NCBI RefSeq assembly: GCF_036059255.1
Contig: NZ_CP107947.1
Span: 620,001-684,000, forward strand
Length of the DNA: 64,000 nt
Source: Micromonospora sp. NBC_00389
GTDB taxonomy: Bacteria > Actinomycetota > Actinomycetes > Mycobacteriales > Micromonosporaceae
Reading direction: 5' to 3'
Position 1 is the stretch's first letter; each line of letters begins with the position of its first letter. Both the position numbers and the translations under genes were made by a program. The notes below the pieces were generated by a model, which was not told where the DNA came from, did not search any database, and saw nothing but the letters and a program-made list of their open reading frames with translations. Shown piece by piece: positions 47,335 to 55,148 of the stretch.

Positions 47335-47853
47335 GTGCCTGGTCACGATGCGCTCGCTCGCCTCCAGGGCGCCGCCGTCTTCTGGAGTATCGGGTCGGGC
47401 AGTGCAGCCCAGGTGATCGAGGCCGCCTGCGACTGCCTCACGGCAGGCATGGACAGCCCGACCCTCCGGATCCTCGCCGGCATCTCGCCCGTGAAGGGCA
47501 ACGAGAGTGACGAGTTGCGGCGATGGCTCGACGTCGCTCTGGCGGAGCACTCCCTGACCTACCACCAGGAGGGCAGTCGCGAGGGTGCGGAGGAAGCGCT
47601 TCGGATCATGGCTCGGCGACTACTCGCAGAGACCATCGCGCCTCGCGATCTCACGTCCTGGGCGTACAGCTTCATCACGTACGAGGGCACTCCCCGGGCA
47701 GCCGAGTTGATGGCCCTCGACAACGCGTACGAGTACGTGGACGCCGTCCATGACGGGAACCTGTGCACCAGTACCGCGACCGTGGACATCGACGCGGACG
47801 TCATCGCCGAAGCGCGGCGCCTGGTCGGCGACACCACCGGCGAGAACAGCTGA
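47335..47853 (+). CDS. Conserved-looking hypothetical protein
   Basis: 172 aa, soluble and mixed alpha/beta, with good coding bias. AACDCLTAGMDSPTLRILAG near the N-terminus and ALRIMARRLLAETIAPRDLT are the most structured parts. No catalytic motif recognised. GTG start at 47335 has no clear ribosome site, so the true start is uncertain. Alone on the plus strand. Confidence 0.6.
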   Translation: MPGHDALARLQGAAVFWSIGSGSAAQVIEAACDCLTAGMDSPTLRILAGISPVKGNESDELRRWLDVALAEHSLTYHQEGSREGAEEALRIMARRLLAETIAPRDLTSWAYSFITYEGTPRAAELMALDNAYEYVDAVHDGNLCTSTATVDIDADVIAEARRLVGDTTGENS

Positions 47854-47918
47854 TCGACGACTGCGGGTTGCCTGTCAGGTGTTCCGGCATCCGCCCACCC
47901 GTTCACTGGGATGAAGGA

Positions 47919-48194
47919 TCACAAGCTGGGTGGCGTACCCGAAGCGGCGAACGTCCTCACGGCCTGGAGCAGGCGGTCGAGGAAGGTGGACAGGTCCGGA
48001 GCCGCCACGTCAAAGTGCGGGTTCTCTGAGGTGTAGATGCCGGTGAGGACGAGGCCCGGCGGGAGGCGGTAGACCGGTGATCCGGCCGGCATGGCCAGCC
48101 CGTACTGCAGGCCGCCGCCGTCGCTGGCGAACACGACCACGTCGGCGCCGTGGCGGCTGCGATCGCTTTCAAGATCATGCGCGACGGGCGTCAC
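47919..48194 (-). pseudogene. C-terminal remnant of a SUKH-like protein
   Basis: 91 aa with the pattern VVVFASDGGGLQYGL then SPVYRLPPG and FLDRLLQ, which resembles the C-terminal half of SMI1/KNR4 (SUKH) proteins. The upstream in-frame sequence to the stop near 48297 is not SUKH-like, so the N-terminal half is missing. SUKH proteins include toxin immunity proteins; no toxin is nearby. Confidence 0.4.
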
Positions 48195-48324
48195 GGGATT
48201 GATGCCGCAGGCGGCAAGCGCCCGGTGAGGAACCCGAGTGCCACGCGCTGACTTCGCAGCCCTCGCCTGTGACCTCCATAGGACTGACCAGGAGGGTCAG
48301 GCGCGAACCAGAGCGGGCTCAGGA

Positions 48325-49515
48325 CTACCGCAGCGGCCGGAACGCGGCCCGCACCTCGGCGGAGAAGAGCTCCGGCTCCTCCCAGGCGGCGAAGTGGCCG
48401 CCGCGGTCGGCCTCGTTGAAGTACGCGGGGTCGGGGTAGACCGTCTCGACCCAGCTGCGCGGGGCAGCCCAGATCTCCTCGGGGAACGTCGTGAAGCCAA
48501 CCGGAACCGAGACCGGCGGAGGAGCCTGGCCGGACGCACCGGCTGCGGCCAGGAACCGTCCGAATTCCCAGTACCACCGGGCGGACGAGGCGCCAGTGCC
48601 CGTCAGCCAGTACAGCGTGACGTTGTCGACGATGGTGTCCCGGGTGAGACCGCCCACCGGCTTGCCGTCGACGAGCGCGCGGGAGATCTTGTAGTAGCTG
48701 TCGGTGTCGTGGTCGAACATCCAGGCCGCCAGCCCGACGGGTGAATCCAGCAGGGAGTAGCCGATCGTCTGTGGCCGGGTGGACTGCTCCAGGAAGTAAC
48801 CGAAGCCGTCCATCATGAACAGGTTGAGCGCGTCGTGCGCCGCGCGTTCCTGCTCGGACTTCGCCGGCAGTTGGTCCTTGATACCGATCGCCCCGGCGAG
48901 CAGGTTGACGTGGATGCCGAGCAGCCCATCGGGTGCTTGGCGGCCCATCGCGTCCGTGACGGCGGCACCCACGTCACCCCCCTGGGCGACGTAGCGCGTG
49001 TAGCCGAGGCGGGCCATCAGCTCCGCCCACGCTTGTGCGATGCGGCCGTTCTCCCAGCCGAGCTCGGTCGGCTCGCCCGAGAAGCCGTAGCCCGGCAAGG
49101 ACGGCAGCACCAGATGGAACGCGTCCTCGGAGGTACCGCCGTGCGCGGTCGGGTCGGTGAGCGGGCCGATCACCCCGAGCAGCTCGACGACCGAGCCCGG
49201 CCAGCCGTGCGTCATGATCAGCGGCAGGGCGTTCTCGTGCTGCGACCGCACGTGGATGAAGTGGATCTCCACGCCGTTGATATTGGTCGTGTACTGCGGC
49301 AGGGCGTTCAGCTTCGCCTCGAACGCGCGCCAGTCGTGATCGGTCGTCCAGTAGCGGGCCAGCTCCTGGACCGTCGCCAGCTGCACGCCCTGAGAGCGAT
49401 CGGTGACCAGCTCGCGGCTGGGCCAGCGGGTGGCCGCGATCCGGCGACGCATGTCGGCAAGCGCTTCTTCCGGTATGTCGAGCCGGAAGGGACGGATTTC
49501 GTTGTCGTTCGACAT
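48325..49515 (-). CDS. Epoxide hydrolase, alpha/beta fold
   Basis: 396 aa. N-terminal epoxide-hydrolase domain (PFRLDIPEEALADMRRRIAA), then the alpha/beta core. Oxyanion-hole HGWPGS, nucleophile Asp in AQGGDVGAAV, and catalytic His in GGHFAAWEEPE. It hydrates epoxides to diols through a covalent aspartyl ester. ATG 49515 has GGAG 3 nt upstream; a GTG at 49524 is possible. Substrate unknown. Sits just outside the tRNA-Tyr island. Confidence 0.9.
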   Translation of the reverse strand: MSNDNEIRPFRLDIPEEALADMRRRIAATRWPSRELVTDRSQGVQLATVQELARYWTTDHDWRAFEAKLNALPQYTTNINGVEIHFIHVRSQHENALPLIMTHGWPGSVVELLGVIGPLTDPTAHGGTSEDAFHLVLPSLPGYGFSGEPTELGWENGRIAQAWAELMARLGYTRYVAQGGDVGAAVTDAMGRQAPDGLLGIHVNLLAGAIGIKDQLPAKSEQERAAHDALNLFMMDGFGYFLEQSTRPQTIGYSLLDSPVGLAAWMFDHDTDSYYKISRALVDGKPVGGLTRDTIVDNVTLYWLTGTGASSARWYWEFGRFLAAAGASGQAPPPVSVPVGFTTFPEEIWAAPRSWVETVYPDPAYFNEADRGGHFAAWEEPELFSAEVRAAFRPLR

Positions 49516-49900
49516 GTTCTCCACCTGCCGGATCGGGTCGGCCGACGCCGGGGCGCCGGCGGGGCTGGCACGCGCCCAGTCTCGCAGCGGCCCGGCGACC
49601 GGCGTACCGAAACGCGAATTCGTGCTCGGGTCCGACTGACTTCTGTCGTGGAAAGTGCGCCGGTCACGGTGGCAGTCGCCATTGGCCGCACTGAGGCGGA
49701 ACTGGCCTTCGGTCTATTGCACAGCCGGCCTGCGCGCGGCGCGACGTACATCGCGGGCGGCGTCGGTGGGCAGGAGCCGCGGCTGGGATGGCGGCTTGAC
49801 GCGGACCTGACCGGCGAGCCCGGCTTCCAGGTCGTGCAGCGCCGTCAGACCGAGGGTTCAACGGCACCCATCACGAGCTGACGCCTAGATCGGGCTGGAC
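49516..49900. other. Region without a clear gene
   Basis: A plus-strand frame (49645-49881) has biased codons but no family similarity and no ribosome site. It may be a decayed gene. Nothing else is visible. Confidence 0.35.
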
Positions 49901-49964
49901 GCCCGTGGACTCCACGAGAAAGACCCCGGAGCGCGTTTCCGCAGCTCACGGGGCCGTCTCTGCA

Positions 49965-50019
49965 CCTGGTGGCGGGTAGAGGATTCGAACCTCTGAAGCT
50001 TTCGCGACGGATTTACAGT
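49965..50019 (-). repeat. Displaced 3' half of tRNA-Tyr (attachment site)
   Basis: Carries CCA, acceptor strand, T-arm and variable region up to the anticodon stem, without the 5' half. The four differences from the intact gene fall in both sides of the T-stem and keep it paired. It is followed by a hairpin (49924-49953) whose loop shares 12 nt with the intact tRNA terminator. Confidence 0.8.
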
Positions 50020-50059
50020 TTTGCCCGTTATCAAGGTTGTCAATGAATGTTCGCGCAGG

Positions 50060-50377
50060 TCAGGGCCGCTTTTCTCTCCGGCTGGCCGACCTGGGCTCCC
50101 CCGCGTGCCCGTTGCGTGCCCCTCCGGAATGATCTTCGGCCTTTCGTGCCCGGTCGAGGAAGGCGGCTACCTCGGCGTCCCGGCCGTCGACTGCTCGGGC
50201 GTAGTGGCGAGTCGTGACGCTGGCGTTGGAGTGACCCAGCCTGCGGGCGGCGACCAGGACGCCATGAGAATCAGCCACCCAGCTCCCGTGCGTCGCCCGA
50301 AGATCGTGCGGAATCAGGTCAGTCAGGCCCGCCCGCTCTACCGCCCGGTCAAATCGGTACTTCAAGGCGGCCCGCAA
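50060..50377 (-). pseudogene. int: Tyrosine recombinase (integrase) C-terminal fragment
   Basis: 105 aa encoding only the end of the catalytic domain: HDLRATHGS (H-x-x-R box), LGHSNASVTTRHYARAV with the nucleophilic tyrosine. The N-terminal DNA-binding domain and the first catalytic Arg are missing; upstream codons become Arg/Gly/Pro-rich and unlike an integrase. Family length is about 350-450 aa. Located 40 nt from the left attachment site. Confidence 0.8.
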
Positions 50378-50552
50378 GCGGGCCGCGCCGGCCCGGCCCC
50401 GGCCTGCTGGCGACCTCCGGCCGGCATCGGCCGGGCCGGCCGGCCACGCTGACGGACGACCAGGACCACGAAGACCTCGGGGCTCCGCCCCGAACCCCGG
50501 CCCTCCTCAAAGATGCCGCCGCGGCTCGCCTCGCCAGGCACCACAAGGGCTA
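50378..50552. other. Region upstream of the int fragment
   Basis: No gene supported. The sequence replaces the missing 5' part of int. Confidence 0.4.
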
Positions 50553-50626
50553 CCAGCCTCCCCGGACGGGGACCAGGTCGTTCGGCCGGTAGGGCGCTCC
50601 ACCTGGTCCCCGTCCGGGGAGGCTGG
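50553..50626. repeat. Perfect 26-bp inverted repeat
   Basis: Arms 50553-50578 and 50601-50626 are identical when reversed, with a 22-nt spacer. Too long for a typical terminator of this genome and not adjacent to a stop codon. Lies between int and the sigma gene. Could be an origin, an element end or a transcript barrier. Confidence 0.85.
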
Positions 50627-50859
50627 ACGGTCTACGACTGCCCGACGAGGAGATCCGCTTGAGTCGCAGGGGACTTGAGCCGCAGGCATTGGAAGCAGAC
50701 CTGAGCGTGTGGGAGCGTCGACGTTCCACCTGGCGGAGCCGTTGCAGCCGGAGGCAGCTTTATCGCGGCGTGCGGCTCTGGCAGGTGGTTGGCGGTAATC
50801 ATTGGGCTGGAGATGACACAAGCCAGGGTGAACGTTCGTCAACCAGGCGGGAGTCTTGG

Positions 50860-51414
50860 ATGGGTCCACCGGGAGAACGCAATGAGGATTGGTTCACCAG
50901 CGTCTATGCGGCCGATTACCCACACGTGGTGAAGTACGGCCAGCGTCGGCTCGGCAATCTGGACACGGCGGCTGAACTAGCCCAGGAGGTGTTCGTCGTC
51001 GCCTGGCGGCGTCGCCGCGAGGTTCCGAACCGCAGCCTGCCCTGGCTGTACGGGGTGGCCCGTCGCCTGCTGGCGAACGAGTGGCGAACTCGGAGAGCTG
51101 CGCCGGAGGTGCTACCGATTGCCGACGCCGGCCTTCTGCAGAAGCCGGGCTCGTCCGGCGCCGACGCGACAGTGGGCGTCACCGATCTCCACGCCACTCT
51201 AGCCACCCTCGCCGACCTCGACCAGGAGATCCTCCGGCTGGTCGGTTGGGAGGAACTGACAGTTTCCGAGGCCGCTCAGGTCCTCGGCTGTACCCGCACC
51301 ACCGCTGCCGTGCGTCTGCACCGCGCCCGTAGGCGCCTCAACGAAGCCATGTCGCACCGAGTTGTACCGCCGGCGCAGCAGCCGGTGTTGGCGAGTCCTC
51401 GAAAGGCCATGTGA
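50860..51414 (+). CDS. ECF RNA polymerase sigma factor
   Basis: 184 aa. Region 2 (residues 9-75: DYPHVVKYGQRRLGN, AAELAQEVFVVAWRRR, PWLYGVARRLLANEWR) and region 4 (105-165: DQEILRLVGWEELTVSEAAQ, TTAAVRLHRARRRL). No region 3, as for ECF factors. ATG 50860 has GGGAG 6 nt upstream; the frame upstream is not sigma-like. Overlaps the next gene by one base. Confidence 0.92.
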   Translation: MGPPGERNEDWFTSVYAADYPHVVKYGQRRLGNLDTAAELAQEVFVVAWRRRREVPNRSLPWLYGVARRLLANEWRTRRAAPEVLPIADAGLLQKPGSSGADATVGVTDLHATLATLADLDQEILRLVGWEELTVSEAAQVLGCTRTTAAVRLHRARRRLNEAMSHRVVPPAQQPVLASPRKAM

Positions 51415-52430
51415 TGTTCGGAGAAGAGCGAACGCGTACCCTCCTCGGTCCGGCTGACCCGGCCCGGCACAGCACGATCGCACCGCCCCGGCTGTCGGCA
51501 CACGATCTGATCGTCCGCACGGAGGCTGTCGCCGAGCCGGCCGCCCATCACCGCCGGGCACGCCCGACGCGCAGGCTGGTTCTGACCGCCGGGGCGCTGA
51601 CCGTAGCGGTCGGCGCCGCGGCAATCGTCCAGACGTTCGGCCCGTCCAGCCCGGACACCTCGGGGATCGCCGGTCCGCCCGGGGCGGATCCGGGGGTGGT
51701 GCTCGTGCCGGTGGCGTACGGCTCTGTCACCCGTGATGCGGGGAGCGAGCTGCGCGCGTTGGCGAGCAGGCTTGTCGATGCGGAGTACGACAACCGCACC
51801 GGCCGGTACATGTACCACCACACGAAGACGTGGGGCGACCCGGTGATGACGTCCGCCGACGGTCGCCACCATGTCGCTTTCGCCGACGAGACCAAGGTCT
51901 GGCAGGCGGCCGACGGGACCGGTAAGCAGGTCAGGACCCAGCTTGAGCCGCAGTATCCGGACCAGGAGTCCCGGGAGTACTGGCAGCGGAACCTCAAGTC
52001 CAAGGCTTCCGCCTCCGGAACGCCCGCGCCCGACGACATGCCGCTGCCACCGGAGGACCTCGCACCGCTGCCGTCGGGTCGAGCCCAGATGAACGACCTG
52101 CTCAAGGTCAGGTACGGCGCGGGCGCCGTCAGCAAGGGAGTCAGCACGGTGTACGGGCGATATGTCGTTCCGCGCCAGACGCGAGCTGAGATCCTGCGGG
52201 GCCTTGCCGATGTGCCCGGTTTCCTGTGGCGGGGCCAGGTGACCGATCGGGCCGGCCGCAAGGGTGTAGCCATCACCTTCGACGACCGCGAGCACAACCA
52301 GCAGTCCCTTCTGATCTTCCACCCGAACACTGGGGAACTGCTCGCCCACGAGCTGCTGACCCTCTCGCCGGTACGGATCAGCTCGTACCAGGTAATCCTC
52401 GATACCGCCTGGGCCGATCAACCCAACTGA
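51414..52430 (+). CDS. CU044_5270-family protein, likely sigma partner
   Basis: 338 aa. Short cytoplasmic N-terminus, one membrane helix (about residues 50-72: LVLTAGALTVAVGAAAIVQT), and a large outside domain. The family is often encoded directly after an ECF sigma factor and is assumed to control it; no zinc motif (HxxxCxxC) of classic anti-sigma factors is seen. Start ATG 51414 overlaps the sigma stop; AAAGG 7 nt upstream. Confidence 0.85.
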   Translation: MFGEERTRTLLGPADPARHSTIAPPRLSAHDLIVRTEAVAEPAAHHRRARPTRRLVLTAGALTVAVGAAAIVQTFGPSSPDTSGIAGPPGADPGVVLVPVAYGSVTRDAGSELRALASRLVDAEYDNRTGRYMYHHTKTWGDPVMTSADGRHHVAFADETKVWQAADGTGKQVRTQLEPQYPDQESREYWQRNLKSKASASGTPAPDDMPLPPEDLAPLPSGRAQMNDLLKVRYGAGAVSKGVSTVYGRYVVPRQTRAEILRGLADVPGFLWRGQVTDRAGRKGVAITFDDREHNQQSLLIFHPNTGELLAHELLTLSPVRISSYQVILDTAWADQPN

Positions 52431-52739
52431 ATCGCCGGTGCCGGGGGCCACTCCTACGGGGTGGCCTCCGGCCACCTCCACGGTCGGGGCTGGGCCATCC
52501 ACGGGCCACAAGCCGGTGTCAACGGAGGGCATTTCAGGCCGCTCGAGGTCATGTCGACCAGGCAGAACGTAGTGCCCCGAACCGATCTTGTGCGATTCCC
52601 AAGCTGACAGTCTGGGAGCCACGCGTGGGAGCCATCGGGGCGGACTGGACCGGACGGGACGGGACCGATCGAGCTGCCGAGCGCCTGAGGACCAGGAGCA
52701 GGCGGACGGCCTCGGACGGCATTGACACCTTTTGGGAAT
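52431..52739. other. Intergenic region in the island
   Basis: No gene supported. Near 52596-52616 is a partial third copy (about 20 nt) of the end of the 150-bp repeat. Confidence 0.4.
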
Positions 52740-52890
52740 CTACGGATCAGATGGCGGCGTGCCAGCCATGTGCCAGTAGCCGGCGCCCCGAACGGGCACG
52801 AGTGGGCACGAGCCGTGGTCCAGTCCCCAGCCACGAGCAGGCGTTTCGGGCATCCCGGGGCGGTGATCTTCGTCCTTCCAAACTGACGGT
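52740..52890. repeat. 150-bp direct repeat, copy A
   Basis: Pairs with 53693-53846. The first 95 nt are diverged, while the last 55 nt have one mismatch. Both copies lie directly 3' of a small minus-strand gene and contain a GTGCCC pair (52794-52809, minus). Both also keep a minus-strand frame of 38-39 codons starting MPETPA. Confidence 0.85.
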
Positions 52891-52914
52891 CTGGGTTCCG
52901 CGGACAGCTTGAAA

Positions 52915-53082
52915 CTAGTCTCCACCGCCACCCGCGCCCCCATCCGGCGGAGGGTGATGCATGTGGTCAAGCGGCCCGTCGTCGGACCGGGAGTCTCGTG
53001 GCCTGAACAGACTGATCACCATGAGCACCAGGAGGGTCAGCAGAATCGCGACGACGACAACAAGCCCCGCCGTCTCAACCAT
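52915..53082 (-). CDS. 55-aa single-pass membrane protein
   Basis: MVETAG then a hydrophobic helix (about residues 6-27), FRPRDSRSDD and a His/Pro/Gly-rich tail. ATG 53082 has GGTGG 5 nt upstream. No family assigned. Followed by repeat copy A. Confidence 0.6.
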   Translation of the reverse strand: MVETAGLVVVVAILLTLLVLMVISLFRPRDSRSDDGPLDHMHHPPPDGGAGGGGD

Positions 53083-53313
53083 CGACACCACCAGACGAGC
53101 CTATGAGTCCCAGGGGGTGAGTCCAGGCGGCTCAGTCCGCATCTAGTCCGCAAGAGGGCGACGGACAGCGGGGGAGTGGTGAGAGGTGCCGAGAGGTATC
53201 TCCGCTGCTAGAAGGCCATCCGGGCAGCTCGCCGGGCCGCCCATCTTGATCTCATAATTCTCAGGTCGCCGCGATCTGCCCAGGAGCTCTGTCACGACCC
53301 GCCAGGCCACCTG

Positions 53314-53574
53314 TTGCAGCTCGCCTATCGGCTGGCCGATGCTGCTGAGCAAGAGCACAGCCAAGAGGAGGGGACAGGGTTGCGGGAACAGGCCGACCGC
53401 CTCACGCTGATCGATCGTTGGCGCCACTTCGTACTGGACCGACCGGTCCTCGTGCATCCTGGCGAAACGATCTGGCACGAAGACGACCACCTCCTGGTAC
53501 AGCGGCTCGATGGGCGAGTAGACGCCTACCCCGGCGTTATCAACCGCTGCAGGTGCCGGGACCGGGAGCGATAG
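53314..53574 (+). CDS. Possible small hypothetical gene
   Basis: 86 aa from a TTG start, moderate codon bias, helical N-terminus then DRWRHFVLDRPVLVHPGETI. The opposite strand is also open here, so the call is weak. Confidence 0.28.
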   Translation: MQLAYRLADAAEQEHSQEEGTGLREQADRLTLIDRWRHFVLDRPVLVHPGETIWHEDDHLLVQRLDGRVDAYPGVINRCRCRDRER

Positions 53575-53692
53575 CTGACAGCAACCGTTGACAGCAACAG
53601 CCTCGGACCACCGAGTACGGACGGAGACACCCACAGGAGCAGGGCCAGCCACGGACGCCGAGGACGGACCGTCTTGGACAGGCTCGCCGAGG

Positions 53693-53846
53693 CTACGGAT
53701 CAGGCGGTCGCGGCATGCCAGCCACGTGCCAGTAGTCGGTGTCCCCGACGGGCACCAGCGGGCACGAGTCGTGACCCACTCCCCTAGCGCCAGCAGGCGT
53801 TTCGGGCATCTCGGGGCGGTGATCTTCGTCCTTCCAAACTGACGGT
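53693..53846. repeat. 150-bp direct repeat, copy B
   Basis: Partner of 52740-52890. It ends two nucleotides from the stop codon of the 53848 gene. GTGCCC boxes at 53750-53755 and 53760-53765 (minus). Confidence 0.85.
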
Positions 53847-53847
53847 G

Positions 53848-54144
53848 CTATGACTCGCGGTCGTCGCCCGGTAGCAGCCTCGACCAGAGGTCATTCATGA
53901 GCAGCATCCCCCTGTCCGTCATTCGGCGATCGTCCTCGGCGTCCGGCGCCTCCCGCACGGCAACGATCACGACGACGCGGCCCTCATCGTCCGCGTCAGA
54001 CTGGAAGGTAGCGATCTTGTAGCCGAGCCGGCGCCCAGCTCTACGGCCAGCCGAGCGAACCTCGGCGATCCGCTCTGCGTTCCACGCCTCGACACGCTCG
54101 ACGTACTGCCAGTCGAGTTCAAGGTGCCGCGCGATCGTGAGCAC
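53848..54144 (-). CDS. Small hypothetical protein near attachment site
   Basis: 98 aa: LTIARHLELDWQYVERVEAW, then [19 protein letters not shown], and an acidic C-terminus. Strong codon bias. The frame stays open upstream as EFDELV but without a start, so the 5' end may be cut. No named family. Adjacent to tRNA-Tyr, in the place where xis or regulator genes often lie; role unknown. Confidence 0.65.
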   Translation of the reverse strand: MLTIARHLELDWQYVERVEAWNAERIAEVRSAGRRAGRRLGYKIATFQSDADDEGRVVVIVAVREAPDAEDDRRMTDRGMLLMNDLWSRLLPGDDRES

Positions 54145-54251
54145 CAGCTCATCAAACTCGCTTATGACGCCAGTCCCCTCGCGTGCCCGATACGTGCCCG
54201 ATCGGTCGGTCGATCAGGAGCAACGGCGGTCAACAACGGCAGGAGACGACG

Positions 54252-54289
54252 AAGGCCCCTGACTAGCGTTTCCGCAGGTCAAGGGCCTT
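54252..54289 (-). terminator. Terminator after tRNA-Tyr
   Basis: Arms 54252-54263 and 54278-54289 with one mismatch. The loop shares GCGTTTCCGCAG with the hairpin next to the displaced tRNA end (49933-49944). Confidence 0.6.
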
Positions 54290-54298
54290 GCCGTTGCC

Positions 54299-54382
54299 TG
54301 GTGGCGGGTGAAGGATTCGAACCTTCGAAGCTTTCGCGACGGATTTACAGTCCGCTCCCATTGGCCGCTCGGGCAACCCGCC
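54299..54382 (-). tRNA. tRNA-Tyr (GTA)
   Basis: 84 nt including encoded CCA. Acceptor GGCGGGT/ACCCGCC, long variable arm, anticodon GTA, T-arm GAAGG-TTCGAAT-CCTTC. Intact, so the element restored its 3' half. A possible promoter (TTGCGA 54446-54451, TATCCT 54421-54426, spacing 19) lies upstream. Confidence 0.96.
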
Positions 54383-54529
54383 AGGGCACCCCACCGCGTC
54401 GCAACGCGGCGGCGGAAGCAAGGATAGCGGCTCACCCCACCCCCGTCGCAACCGGGTACGGTCAGGGGGTCGTGCCGCTGGTCGGTGGCCGACGGCAGGC
54501 CCAGACCTCCGGACAGCAGGAGTAGAAGC

Positions 54530-55024
54530 ATGGCAGCGAACCCGTCGTTTGACATCGTGAGCAAGGTTGACCGCCAGGAGGTCGACAACGCCCTCCGCCA
54601 GGCGGAGAAGGAACTCGCGACGCGGTTCGACTTCCGCGGCACCGGTGCGGAGATCTCCTGGTCGGGTGAGGAGGCGATCGGCCTTCAGGCAGAGACCGAG
54701 GAGCGGGTACGCGCCGCGCTGGACGTGTTCAAGGAGAAGCTGGTCAAGCGGAACATCTCGCTGAAGTCGCTGGACGCCGGCGACCCGCGCCCGTCCGGCA
54801 AGATCTTCAAGATCGACTGCAAGGTGATCCAGGGCATCGAGACGGACAAGGCCAAGGCGATCAGCAAGAAGATCCGCGACGAGGGCCCCAAGGGTGTGCA
54901 GGCTCAGATCCAGGGCGACCAGCTGCGGGTCACCGGCAAGAAGAGGGACGACCTCCAAGCGGTCATCTCGCTGCTCAAGGGCGAGGACTTCGGCGTCGCC
55001 CTCCAGTTCAATAACTACAGGTAG
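54530..55024 (+). CDS. yajQ: YajQ-family nucleotide-binding protein
   Basis: 164 aa. [29 protein letters not shown] and the end [14 protein letters not shown] are family hallmarks. Two ferredoxin-like domains. In some bacteria YajQ proteins bind cyclic di-GMP. ATG 54530 has AGGAG 7 nt upstream. Confidence 0.96.
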   Translation: MAANPSFDIVSKVDRQEVDNALRQAEKELATRFDFRGTGAEISWSGEEAIGLQAETEERVRAALDVFKEKLVKRNISLKSLDAGDPRPSGKIFKIDCKVIQGIETDKAKAISKKIRDEGPKGVQAQIQGDQLRVTGKKRDDLQAVISLLKGEDFGVALQFNNYR

Positions 55025-55046
55025 GACAGCAGGGGAATACTGGGGC

Positions 55047-55071
55047 CCGGCTAGAAAGATCATTTAGCCGG
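55047..55071 (+). terminator. Hairpin after yajQ
   Basis: CCGGCTA/TAGCCGG, 7-bp stem, 11-nt loop, 23 nt after the stop. Confidence 0.5.
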
Positions 55072-55148
55072 ACGCCACGTCCCGAGGCTAATCTGTCCGC
55101 TTTTTACCGGTGAGTGGTCGATGAGAGTTCTGGCTATGCTCCCCGGTC

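Larger units (their letters stand above)
49965..54351. mobile_element. Decayed tRNA-Tyr integrative element
   Basis: Region between tRNA-Tyr (54299-54382) and a displaced copy of its 3' half (49965-50019). The copies match at 51 of 55 positions, with a perfect 25-bp core (49995-50019 and 54327-54351). A tyrosine recombinase fragment sits 40 nt inside the left copy. No replication, transfer or excisionase gene is recognised. GC content is slightly lower and more uneven than in flanking genes. Cargo: ECF sigma plus partner, small genes and repeats. The layout matches actinomycete integrative elements (AICE-like); that class is inference. Confidence 0.75.

Noticed and set aside
49645..49881. Plus-strand frame with RTEAELAFGLLH
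   Set aside because: Too short, no start signal and no recognised family; noted as possible decay only.
53143..53652. 169-codon minus-strand frame in the island
   Set aside because: No ribosome site or motif and overlaps the other weak frame; coding not supported.
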